The notes under the pieces were generated by a model. The model did no database searches. It worked only from the letters and a program-made list of their open reading frames with translations, and was not told the origin of the DNA. This document shows positions 1 through 10,985 of a DNA stretch of 64,000 nt, one piece after another (positions within the stretch are counted from its first letter, which is position 1; each line of letters starts with the position of its first letter). The DNA comes from Bombyx mori (lineage: Eukaryota; Arthropoda; Insecta; Lepidoptera; Bombycidae): assembly GCF_030269925.1 (NCBI RefSeq), contig NC_085128.1, positions 8,930,501 through 8,994,500 of the forward strand. The letters run 5' to 3'. A program made the position numbers and the translations under genes.

Positions 1-375
1 GTCTTCGAACTCCACCCTTTTATTTATTTATTTATTAACATAAATCGCCTGGACTTGCTAAGTTTTGTTCTTTTCATTACATACACATTTTGGTTTTTCT
101 ATATTTGAACGAAATGAAACAAAGTTGATTAGTATGAAATTAATTATGGAATGAGTGAGATGGGATGTTATGAAATAAACTCCCAGTAAAATGATTAAAA
201 TACGATGGACTCGTTTGAAGAACCCAAGAAGCCACATTTTCCGGTTTGTTTCATATTAACTGCACTTATGTATTTTCAGAGATATTAAACGGTTAATAAG
301 ACACAAATATTAAATGATAAATAATAATAAAAAAATAAATTGGCAACATAATATAATTCACAGAACTTTGTTGGT

Positions 376-475
376 TAGCTGGATAGCCTTGAGGCTATTT
401 CAGCGTAACCTTAACTAGTAGGTGAGCTCACGGGGCTTAAAACTGACGACGTTGCTAACACGTGTTCCAGCGAAA
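376..475 (-). repeat. family B fragment
   Basis: AGCCTTGAGGCTATTTCAGC and AGTAGGTGAGCTCACGGGGC match the 43900 copy. Confidence 0.6.
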
Positions 476-2283
476 AAATCGTATAATAAATGTTATTTTT
501 CTTCTAATATACTCGACTACTTTCGGCTACGGGGCGAGCCTCGTACACCTCGTAATAAATCGACAGTACCAATAATTTGCCAACATTCCCATTCCGTAGC
601 GTAGTCCTAGATAGTTTAGATAATTATTAACAAAATATATCCGGGCTTAAAGAAATTGCGGCAGTGGGTTTTATGTTATAAGGCTGTGTAATAATATATC
701 TTTGTGTTTACTATTAAAGATATAATAATTTGTAAAACATAATTTATAGGAATGCTCTCGGTATCTTGCATATTGAAATTTTTTTTTTAAAATGAAAACG
801 GAATGTGATTGGATTACGTTTCAAAAGCGTTCAACACAATATCTGAAGTAACGTTGTTATCGAGAGCACACCATCACGTTTGAGGTGAATCCTACTCCTA
901 CACAACGAAAATATGATTGATAAATAAATATTATTGTTATGTATGTTATAATGTGCCCTCAAGGGAATTGTTGTGTTCGATGTTTACTTGTGGGAGTAGT
1001 GAATTTTGTTCTCGAACTTAATCATGCAAATATTCACGTAACTTTTTTTTTCATGTTATAATAAAAAAATAAATAATGCGCATAAATATTTTGTTTGGGT
1101 TTTTCTTAACCTTTAATTTAGTGGACTACACTAGGCGATGGGTAGAAGTGCTTAAAGTCTAGCGTAGACGGAGAGCGAACTCTCCACACTCAAGGGCATG
1201 AGTGCAGAGGTGATATATGATAGGCCTGAATGGAAAAAACAGGACATGCTACGCCGATTCCACAGTGGAATAAGGGCAAGAAAAAGAAGTTATGGCAAAC
1301 TGAGCATGGACGAGTAGAACTTTCCTGCCTATTTCAGTGGGTAATCAGTCATGCTTTTCGATTTGAGGGTAAATTGAGGGCAATTTTAGTAAATTTCACG
1401 TTATGGTGTTTATGGACTTGTTACAGACTCCGGTACCGCTCGACACTTACTTTCTAAGATAACTAAACAATGCGTAGATATATGTGTATTCTTCCGCTCC
1501 ATTCTAGAGACCAGCTCAAAGTCTCCATTGTCTCAATTGTATAGTTTTTCCCTACCTATTCGCTGGTAGCCTAAGCGGTTATTCTGCCTACGCCCGAATG
1601 AGTAGGTGAGCTCACGGACTCAACCTCAGATAATTTGCTAACACTAGTCCTAGCAAGACCAGTGCTCGCGACCCACAGAAGATCTGGCGAGAAACTCCGT
1701 GGGCTGTCTATGGGCTATTGTATACGGTCAAGGACTCTTGAGTCTGGAAAATTTTGCTGCTGAAAGCTTGGCAATAGTTAGTAAACAAAAAAATCAGATT
1801 ATAAAGAGAGGAGAAAATGGTACTTAAAAAAAGTAGATAAGAAAGTACCTTAACTACTATTATTTTATTTATTAATGTTGTGATAATTTAGATTTTTATC
1901 TTGTGATGTATCCATTCAAACAAGTTGCTAATAGTTTTTGTCATGTGTAGCTATATCACAGACTTTATTTACATAACCGATTTTATTTTGTTTGTCATTA
2001 TAGTAAACTTGCTTTTGCCTGTCATCTTGACACTAGTGTTCGATAATTGAAACGACTTGCTGATGAGCTAGATTTGGTTTGGTTAATCGATATCTCCCTG
2101 TGCTTATCTTATTAACATGCTTGTAATTGCGAAGTACACCATAGTAATAATATACCGTGTTACGACGACGTTGGTGGTAGGTCAAAGTAGGTACCTAATG
2201 AGGATTACAGTAACGAATAATATTATATGTTTGATAATTGTTTTGAAACGATTATGTACAAATTTTCGAGTTTTATACTATAA
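476..2283. other. AT-rich intergenic DNA with one family B fragment
   Basis: Apart from the family B piece at 1555-1715, nothing was recognised. A short plus-strand stretch at 1217-1310 reads YDRPEWKKQDMLRRFHSGIR, which looks repeat-derived but could not be assigned. Confidence 0.4.
1555..1715 (-). repeat. family B fragment
   Basis: GAGTAGGTGAGCTCACGGAC, CCTAGCAAGACCAGTGCTCG and GACCCACAGAAGATCTGG, in family B order. Confidence 0.6.
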
Positions 2284-2490
2284 CTAGCGACCCGCCCTCA
2301 CTTCGCTTCGGAAACATTAAAACACACATAAAACCAAAAAAAATAATTAAAAAAAGTAGCCTATGTTCATCAGGGACAATGTCGGCTTCTAATGGAAAAA
2401 GAATTTTTCAAATCGGTCCAGTAGTTTCGGAGCCTATTCGAAACAAACAAACAAACAAATCTTTCCTCTTTATAATATTAAATATTATAC
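2284..2490 (-). mobile_element. Helitron-like non-autonomous element
   Basis: ACTAGCGACCCGCCCTCACT at the left is the complement of a CTAG-type Helitron end. The body has CAAATCGGTCCAGTAGTTTC and a (CAAA)n run before a TATAATATTAAATATTATAC end, a layout common in lepidopteran genomes. Confidence 0.45.
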
Positions 2491-2683
2491 TGATGCTGTT
2501 CGTTTCCCTGGAAAACGTTCGTGAATATTGATTTGAATGTCTAGAAAATTTTGTTCAGGTCTTCAGGATTTGAATCTCGTCGGTGTGCCATTACTCATTA
2601 GGAAAATTGAGCTTCTTATCCAACAGAAAGAAATATAAATAAATAAATAGAAATGGAAATGAAATGGTTCTTTCACTTAAAGT

Positions 2684-3131
2684 AGTCGTCGTGGCCTAAC
2701 GGATAAGACGTCCGGTGCATTCGTGTTGAGCGATGCACCGGTGTTCGAATCCCGCAGGCGGGTACCAATTTTTCAAATGAAATACGTACTCAACAAATGT
2801 TCACGATTCACTTCCACGGTGAAGGAATAACATCGTGTAATAAAAATGAAACCCGCAAAATTATAATTTGCGTAATTACTGGTGGTAGGACCTCTCGTGA
2901 GTCCGCGCGGGTGGGTACCACCACCCTGCCTATTTCTGCCGTGAAGCAGTAATGCGTTTCGGTTTGAAGGGTGGGGCAGCCGTCGTTACTATACTTGAGA
3001 CCTTAGAACTTGTATCTCAAAGGTGGAAGGTGGGTGGCGCATTTACGTTGTGGATGTCTATGGGCTCCAGTAACCACTTAACATCAGGTGGGCTGTGAGC
3101 TCGTCCACCCATGTAAGCAATAAAAAAAAAA
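2684..3131 (+). repeat. Bm1 SINE, full length
   Basis: Bm1 is a tRNA-like SINE of Bombyx transcribed by RNA polymerase III. The head has an A box (TGGCCTAACGG) and a B-box-like GTTCGAATCC. The body carries the diagnostic segments CTGGTGGTAGGACCTC and GGTTTGAAGGGTGGGGCAGC, and the copy ends AAGCAATAAAAAAAAAA. This copy spans the whole consensus arrangement. Confidence 0.92.
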
Positions 3132-3885
3132 TATCTATAAATATCTACATACTAACCTGAAACAATTTCAAGTAGGTAAGCATGTTCACAAGAATGCAAA
3201 TCTAACGTAAGGTTGATGTTTGTTTGGATATTTAGTTTACCTTTAGCGGCGGGTTGGAACATCATCGATTTTTGTGCCGCTCGCTTCCATCGGCATTTCC
3301 AATGTTCAAAGAAATAATCGTAGTTTTACAAACGTGTCATAAAACTGAGCAAACCTCGCCATGAACAGGATAAGGTATATATTTCTGTTTGTCTTGGACG
3401 CTGCTGGGCTACAGGTAAAGTGATTTGCATAATACCTCCCACGGTGATTCTTTGTAAATAGCTTATTAATATTTTAGTTATGTAAAACGTAATGGTGGAG
3501 TCGAATAAGCAAATTACTAAATACATGCAAGGATTCATTTACGCTGAAATGAAATCGGCCGTCGCGGCGTCGTCATGCTAAACTGTAACTGTAGATAATG
3601 TTTATTATTCATTAGCTGATCCTTTGTAATTACTTTTTTTTCATAAGAATCTCATTTGAACTATTAGGTACCAATAATTTAAAACTAAAATAGACAAATC
3701 GGTCACGTCGTTCTCATGATTCGATTACCAACGAACAACATTTATTTTTTATTTTTATATAGGTAGGTATATATTCTTATGATCAAACAGCTGCTGTGTT
3801 CATTGAAAATTACACTAGTCTTCAAATCACAAATATCAAACACGATCTGCTTGCTATTGCTATACAGAGTATTAGGGTCATAATG

Positions 3886-4052
3886 TCTATGATGTGCGCT
3901 ATGACATGTCCTTCTTCAAGCGAGGCTTGTGGAGAGTACTTAATGGTAGGTAGCGGTCTGGCTCTGCCCCTGGCATTGCTGAAGTCCATGGGTGACGCTA
4001 ACCACTCACTATCAGGTGAGCCGTATGCTCGTCTGCCTACAAGGATAAAATT
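3886..4052 (+). repeat. LINE 3'-end fragment (family D)
   Basis: GCGCTATGACATGTCCTTCT, GGCTTGTGGAGAGTACTTAA, TGCCCCTGGCATTGCTGAAG and GTATGCTCGTCTGCCTACAA. This is the coding end and 3' tail of an old LINE-like repeat, also seen in reverse at 10251-10288, 56165-56280 and 63047-63115 and forward at 56380-56520. Confidence 0.5.
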
Positions 4053-5405
4053 ACAATTTAAATAGGCATGTGCAAAGCACTATTATAACTTTCTCCCCTG
4101 ATTGTCAACCCGAATTATGTTTCAAAGTTATAATTGCGTTTAAAAAAAAAATTTTGCAATCTTTTTTTTTGTTTTTCATAAAACAGATAAGGTTAAAATA
4201 ACTTTTTTCGTGTTTGTCATTCGACTTCCTTTTGTTTTTCCTATAGAAGCTATTGCAAAATTTTAGTGGTTATAATATGTATGGTATATAATAAATACGT
4301 AGGTTTTTTTAAATGTCAAAATCAAAAGAGAAACTGATATGTTAAACACAAACAACGCCTTAAATCAAATTTCCGTCATTTCGGTCATCGTGCGAACGAT
4401 AATAAACCATATTATAATTTAAATTTGAGAAGCATGACGATTGTAAAATGTTGGGAGTTCTCAATGGTGCGAAGTGTTAATTTATTTCCCAACAATAACT
4501 TTCTTCTGTATAAAGCACAGATGCGCCCTCATATTGTGTACTGATTCCATCTATACTATTTCCATTTGTCAACATATAGAAGAGGCACATCTAGATTGTA
4601 AATAATGCTATTCTCATGGATCGTTTAGAACCTCTAGACTTACGGATGGATTTCGGTTCGGTTTGTGTTTTGCAACGTACTTCCCAGTTCCAGTCACCAT
4701 TAGGAGGATCGTATCTGCGTCTATCTACCAAAGCACTAAAAAAATGCAAAGCTTGGTTTTCTCTTTTGGTCTATTCTCCGATCTTTAAGACGAACAAAAT
4801 AGTCACATGAAAAGGAATTATAATATCATCGATATCATATTTGACATTATTTTAAGCCTGGTGCTTAAAATACCCTTAAAAACCTGATTCCACTCTCAAT
4901 TTGGAAAATATTATATGTAATTAATATTACGTTGCTACCTTTCTTTTCACTAATCATTATCTATGTATTAGTTATAACAAATAAAATTCGATGTGTTTAT
5001 GCTTGTGTGTTCCCTAAAGGCTATCAAATGGTTCGACCGATTTCGTTGAAATATTCAGGAAATCTTGAATTTTGTAAATTTGGTAGTGACTGAATCAAAT
5101 TCTAATCAAAGATCGACCAGTAAAGCAGGCCGAGTTTGACTAGTATAAAATACGCGCCTACGAATTTTTAAGTACGCGAAATTAAAAAAAAAAAATGTTT
5201 CAAATCACTCAATTTAGTGGTTTTTGTACAATGTTGGGAGAAAAAAAAAGCAAGTAGGTATACTGGCAAAATATTCGACTGGATTTTGACACTGAATTTT
5301 AAAATGAAGAAGATAAATAAATGATAAGCGTTCGGAAAAAAAACATTAATAATTCAAAGGGTTTTCATCTTAATAAAATAAAAACCATTTTTGGTTTCCG
5401 TTTTA

Positions 5406-5632
5406 TTGGTGGTAGGACGTCTTGTCCGTATAGAACCCTGCCTATTTCCACCGTGAGCACTAATGCGTTTCGGTTTGAAGGGCGGGGCAGCCATTCTACT
5501 GTACTGAGACCTAAGAACTCATATCTTAATGTGGGTGGCGGCATTTACGTTGTAGATATCTATGGGCTCCGGTAACCAGGTCCAGGTGGGCCGTGAGCTC
5601 GTTCACCCACATAAACTATAAAAAAAAACCGT
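5406..5632 (+). repeat. Bm1 SINE, 5'-truncated
   Basis: Begins at the GGTGGTAGGACGTC segment and ends CTATAAAAAAAA. It contains GGTTTGAAGGGCGGGGCAGC. Somewhat diverged. Confidence 0.88.
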
Positions 5633-5814
5633 CAATACTACGATACTAGTACAACGTAACGATAGAACACAAGCCTTAATTGTATTGTATAATACGTATA
5701 CGTTGTTCGTATTGTATAGAGGCATTTCTTATTTTCTCCAAATCTACCGAACGAAAAATTTCTGAAAAGAAGACCGATAACAGTACTGCGAGAGGTACTA
5801 GCAACAGACTGTGT

Positions 5815-6060
5815 ATTACTGGTGGTAGGACCTCTTGTGAGTCCGCGCGGGTAGGTACTACCGCCCTGCCTATTTCTGCCGTGAAGCAGCAATGCCTTTC
5901 GGTTTGAAGGGTGGGGCAGCCGCTGTAACTATACATGAGACCTTAGCTTCTATCTCAAGGTGGGTGGCGCATTTACGTTGTAGATCTCTATGGGCTCCAG
6001 TAACCACTTAACACCAGGTGGCCTGTGAGCTCGTCCACCCAACTAAGCTATGAAAAAAAA
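5815..6060 (+). repeat. Bm1 SINE, 5'-truncated
   Basis: Starts ACTGGTGGTAGGACCTC and ends CTATGAAAAAAAA. It lies about 180 bp from the previous copy in the same orientation. Confidence 0.9.
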
Positions 6061-6344
6061 CGCAATCGTAATATACATATGTACTACGCGCATTGTAACA
6101 CAAAATAAACGGAAGAGGTTAATGCACTTGAGTGACGCGGAGGAGGTAGCGGAATGCTCTCGCTTTATGATTTGATTTTCATTAGCTGAGTTGTTCGTTC
6201 CCGAAATCTGATCTCGCCGGCGAAAATGCTCTTTTCGTCTTTGGAACAGCTGCGTTTATAACTAAGAGACGTAATAGGCGTGGTTTGTTCAAAATTTAGT
6301 GACCAAGCAAGTAGAAGGTAGGTCGTTTACCTACCTAACCCATG

Positions 6345-6570
6345 CATCAGCCCGCTGAGTTTCTCACCGGATCTTCTCAGCGGATCGCGATTCCGATCCG
6401 GTAGTAGATTCATTCGCGAAGCAATTGCTCTTGAGTTGTTAGATCTCCTTCGGAGGCGCTCGGGCAGCTGTTAGCAAATCCCACCCCTCCTGGTTGAGCC
6501 TTTGCTCGCCCACCTGTCCTGGTAAAACTGGAAAGGCCTCCGGGCCACCAGTAATCTTTCAATCATAAAA
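6345..6570 (+). repeat. dispersed repeat family C
   Basis: Shares the head of family B (GAGTTTCTCACCGGATCTTC) but has a different body: GAGTTGTTAGATCTCCTTCG, GCGCTCGGGCAGCTGTTAGC, CCACCTGTCCTGGTAAAACT and GGCCTCCGGGCCACCAGTAA, then an A-rich end. Confidence 0.6.
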
Positions 6571-7202
6571 AAGGTAGGTCGTTAGTTTGTTTGCCCGTCG
6601 CATAAGTGAATAGAAAGTAATTGGATTGATTATTTACCGTACTTTTTGTAAGTGAGTTAGCCATGCAATTCCTATTTAAAATGTTCGTATATAGATTCTT
6701 AGTAAAATAGAAAACCAGATACATCTAATAAAGTATTTAAGTTTAGAAAAAGAATTAAAATGAGGTATTTAAGCGAATCACTAACTGACGATTGGTATAA
6801 GTACTCCCTGAAAAGTTTTAAAAATTCATAGCATTCTATACGCCGTTATATTTAAAAGCACTTAGTCACGATATTAGAATCATAAACCGTGTCGACTGTT
6901 TGAAATAATCAAATAGAAACTAAGATCGCAGTCGGTCCGTCGGTCATAAAAACTGTTTGTTTGTAGCGAGACATGGTTGGCGTATTATTGATCCTTCCAA
7001 TAATTATCGAACACGTTTCATGTCACCATGTTTAAGAACATGTTTAAACACAAAAGTGGACGAGTATAGCGGATACACGGTGCGACTCTTGTTTGTAAGT
7101 ATACGTACGGAATCGTAAAGTAGAGGCAGGCAGTAGGTAGGGCCAACAGAAAACCAGAGACGGCGAGTTCCACGCGGCTCACCAGAACGACAAGCGTGTT
7201 TT

Positions 7203-7302
7203 CTATTGTGAGTTCCGTACGTTTACTTTATCATCATTCATTTCGTATGTAATTTATCATCATTGGTTGTGTATTCCGTATGTGCTTTATCATTATACGT
7301 TT
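7203..7302. repeat. imperfect ~35-bp tandem repeat, three units
   Basis: Three successive units with the layout TTCCGTACG...TTTATCATCA, TTCGTATG...TTATCATCA and TTCCGTATG...TTTATCATTA. Confidence 0.55.
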
Positions 7303-7683
7303 ATGTAGAATAGGGATCGCAGCACATAAAATAAAAGTTACACTGTTCCTTCAATATTCTGTTATAATAATAATTTAGAAATTAATTTACACTTTTATTA
7401 CGCCTTGCTCATTTTTTAACTGTCTTCACCATCTTTCCTTTCTCTGTCATTATTTTCTCCCTTTCTTTCCGTTTTCTCTCACTCACATCTTAACGCTCCG
7501 TTCCACACTCTTTTCTTACGTTCCGTTCTTACCAATCCTACATTTATGTACTTTATCATTAAAAATTTTAATTAACTTAAAGTTGACTTCACCACTGTCC
7601 GTAATATGAGTATGTGGATGATGCCATAATGAGTCAATGTGCAGGGTTCTTGCTGTTAATAATAGGGTAGGTATTTGTAAATA

Positions 7684-9155
7684 GGGGAGACCGGGGCAAG
7701 ATGAGATAGCTAAGACAAAACTCGCTGTACAAAGACAATTATACTCTTTAATTAAATTCTTTAAGAAAATAAGTAACACTTATACATTTGTTTCTTAAAA
7801 TTAATAATTTTATCAAGCAAAATCACAGAAGTTTTTTGACAAATAATGATTAACGATAATGTGGCGAATTTCCCGTCTTGCCCCATGGACGGGGTAAGAT
7901 GGGAAATGCTACGGGGCAAAAGGAGTACGTATTTTAATCGGGCAGACAGCGTTCACAAATGTGTGCCTCGTCGTCTTCTTCATCTACTTCGGCACAGGAA
8001 TCGTGTGCCCAACCATGGCAAATACTGCAGATAGCTCAACCCTCGGTTGACTCTTAGTATAAGTAACCACAATAGATGCAGGCCCAGTCACCGTCCTCCA
8101 ATTAAGATGAACTATATTCCGATTCGATTTCTTTGGCGAGTCTTTTAGCTTGATGCTTGTTTTCAGTTCTTTTTATCTTCTTATTTCCAACTTTGTGTAT
8201 TCGTTTTTTACGCCAATCTTCTCCTGCCATGTCGGTTTCTTCATTAAGTGGGCTATCTATATGATTTCGCTGAGCCAACTGATAAGCTATTAAACGAAGT
8301 TATTTTCCGGTTAACCGTGCTTCCTGCATACTTAGTAGTTACCGGAATCAGTGTCGTCATCCACAGTATCACGAGCTTTTCTTACACGGCGGCGGAACAT
8401 CATATGTAGCAGAGGCTCGAGGAAGCCCCATCCTGTTATTAAGAACCCATAAGACCCAGAACTTCAGGGTCCCATTTGCCACGATCTGTTTTTCGTTTAT
8501 AGTTTCAAACCATTGTATCTGAGAAAAAAACTTTGTGAGAAAAGCAACGATATATCTTGCTTATGTAGAAGTTACAACAATATGTACTTATACTTTTTTT
8601 ATACCACTAAGTCAGCAAAGAAGCCTACAGTTCGCCTGATGGAAAGCGGTTACCGTAGCCTATGGACGCTTGCTTAACCAGGTTGCAATACTATCGATAG
8701 GTAAGTAGGTACACTGAAGAAATTATTTAAACCACAAGGAAGGGGCAAAACGGGATAGTATTCCGTTATGCCCCGATCATTGTGCCCCGACCCACATGTA
8801 TTCAAATAAGTTGAAGCAATTCTAATCTTAAATCTTACCGGCGCAAAAATCTAATCTGAATTTAAAGTGTTATAGTACTACAACACGCTGAGGATTAAAA
8901 CATTATATTAATTCAAGTACTTACATGTCTGCACATCAGTTTCTTAACCAAAAACCGGATAAAAACACTTGCAAAATCAGTTTTTTTCCTATACAACGCA
9001 AAAACGAGATCCAATATGTTCGCTTTGCTCGGACGCACTTGCGCAGTTTGAATTTCGTGCAAATGGCGCTGTTACTGGTCCGAACACGATTACCATTCAT
9101 GGACAAAAGCTTATTTCCCGTCCTGCCCCGAACTTTATCTTGCCCCGGTCTCCCC
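7684..9155 (-). mobile_element. decayed pogo-type (Tc1/mariner superfamily) DNA transposon
   Basis: The ends are perfect inverted repeats over about 19 bp (GGGGAGACCGGGGCAAGAT at the left, its complement at 9137-9155) flanked by TA on both sides. That gives a 1472-bp element. Related GGGGCAAGA/TCTTGCCCC words recur inside (near 7876-7905 and 8739-8800). A minus-strand coding remnant at 7934-8266 resembles the Cys/His-rich C-terminus found on many insect pogo/jerky transposases. The pogo assignment rests on the TA duplication plus this zinc-finger tail. Confidence 0.65.
7934..8266 (-). pseudogene. remnant of a transposase C-terminus with a zinc-finger-like tail
   Basis: The minus strand reads a Lys-rich segment (EDWRKKRIHKVGNKK), then after a stop WACIYCGYLY. 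After further in-frame stops it reads AICSICHGWAHDSC and HICERC, ending at a stop. The spacing of C-x2-C, C-x2-C-x2-W-x-H-x3-C and C-x2-C suggests a PHD-like zinc-binding tail. At least three in-frame stops show it is dead. The catalytic domain was not recognised, so the element is also internally deleted. Confidence 0.6.
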
Positions 9156-10732
9156 TAAGTATCAGTTAGAAGAATCTAGTTATTATTCTTCCTTCAAGAA
9201 CTTTATTAACTAAAGAAAAAGTGAGCCGTTATTAATTGTAAAACATAAATACTCAAACTCACTCACAAATATTGAAATAATATATTTCAGCTTAGTGACT
9301 ATCTCATATTTTGGTTTAAAAGCTATTTTTAAATTAATTGGTTTTGTCTAAGAACACAATGAACCTTAACTGTATATTTTATGTATGCAGACACATCTGG
9401 GAAGTCAAGAATTCAAAATGGAGGTAAGTAAATGTTGATTTTCTATCAAGTCAATTCCAAACTGCTATCTTTAGCGTTTCGTTAACGCTTCAAATGGCAC
9501 TAAAATATTTGGTGCAACATGTTTTTGTATTTGGTAAACAGACAGTTTAAGCGTATGTAGGTACGTGTAACTCAAACTAAATGTAGGTGTTACGATACAC
9601 ATAATACATAAAAGGAAAGCTATTAACTTAGCTAATCTACAAAAATCTGCTTGCGATTTAAGTTTAGTGTTTTTTAACAAATAAAGTACAGGTATTATTT
9701 AAATAAAGTATAAGTATAGGTATTTCAAATGATGTTACTCGATTAGTCTCTTTTACTATTCAGAATTAAGAAGATAAAGTTTCGCCATCGAGAGAGAAAG
9801 AGAGAATACACTTAACTGCACACCAAAACACAATTTACATTCAAAAACAGTCAAAAAGGAGATACATTTGTACAATAGGCGGTCTTATCGCTAAAAGCGA
9901 TTTCTTCCAGACAACCGTTTAATTTACAGAGATTCTGGAAAATATAAAAATTTAGCAGGTATGTTGCGGTGTACTATAGATAATATACATTATTACACAT
10001 CGAGACTTATTACTACTTCTAGGATACTATCAGTCTGTCGCTAAGTTTTCTCATATCATATCTAACTTATCGTGTGTTTACCATGTGTTTGCATTTAGTA
10101 GGTAGCACTAGACAATTCAAAGTACCTACAACTTACAAAGGCAACATAATAGTGAACAATAAGCAAATGCATAAGCAAATGCATAAGTAAATGCATAAGC
10201 ACAATGCATCACACAAAATATTAAAATGTATTATAACATATTTTTTTTAATTTTTTTTTTATTGCCCTTGTAGGCAGACGAGCATATGTTATATTGTATG
10301 TCAATTTATTTTATTAACAAAGTGTCCAACTATATGAAATATGAACTAAATCCAATATAAATGCCAAACTTAACTTGCAATGATCCCATGCTTCATTAAA
10401 GACCTTGGTATTGCCATGAATCTGTAAACGTTAAGGATTCGTGGTGGACAAATATCAAAATGAGTTGCGACTAAATACTGTTTACGCCGAGGTGCTAATT
10501 TCAGGAGGTTAGAGTAGCGTGAATTTTATTTATATGAAAAGTTAATTCATGCCCTGCTAGCACGTAGTGTTTAAACGGCGGAGTTAGCACGGGGCTCCGA
10601 ATAAACACAGCAACGGAGTTGTCGTGCAAGCGCGTGCTTACGCGTGCCGCTCATGTGTAGTCATGGTGTATTGTGGAACTTCTCTATAACATGTTAGAAA
10701 AATTTATACGAACTTAAATATTTTTCGAATTT
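9156..10732. other. AT-rich intergenic DNA, possible micro-exon at 9391-9423
   Basis: No long open frame. It contains a short sequence framed by good splice signals (9391-9423), the 12-bp tandem repeat (10159-10207) and a reversed family D tip (10251-10288). Confidence 0.4.
10159..10207. repeat. 12-bp tandem repeat, four units
   Basis: ATAAGCAAATGC twice, then ATAAGTAAATGC, then ATAAGCACAATGC. Confidence 0.85.
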
Positions 10733-10985
10733 TTTTTATTTTTTTTTTATTGCTCAGATGGGTGGACGAGCTCACAGCCCACCTGGTGTTAAGTATTTAC
10801 TGGAGCTCATAGACATCTACAACGTAAATGCGCCACCCACCTTGAGATATAAGTTCTAAGATCTCAGTATAGTTACAACGGCTGCCCCACCCTTCAAACC
10901 GAAACGCACTACTGCTTCACGGCAGAAATAGGCAGGGCGGTGGTACCTACCCGCGCGGCCTCACAAGAGGTCTTACCACCAGTAA
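10733..10985 (-). repeat. Bm1 SINE, 5'-truncated
   Basis: T-rich start (reverse of the A tail), then GGGTGGACGAGCTCACAGCC, ending ACCACCAGTAA. Minus strand. Confidence 0.9.

Noticed and set aside
2690..2770. tRNA-like sequence with A and B boxes (also at 22110, 31256, 50015 and 52900)
   Set aside because: These are the tRNA-like heads of Bm1 SINEs, not tRNA genes.
5638..5936. Overlapping 75-86 residue frames on both strands
   Set aside because: Fall on a Bm1 copy; the same peptides recur at other Bm1 sites (21873, 31215, 50026, 53001).
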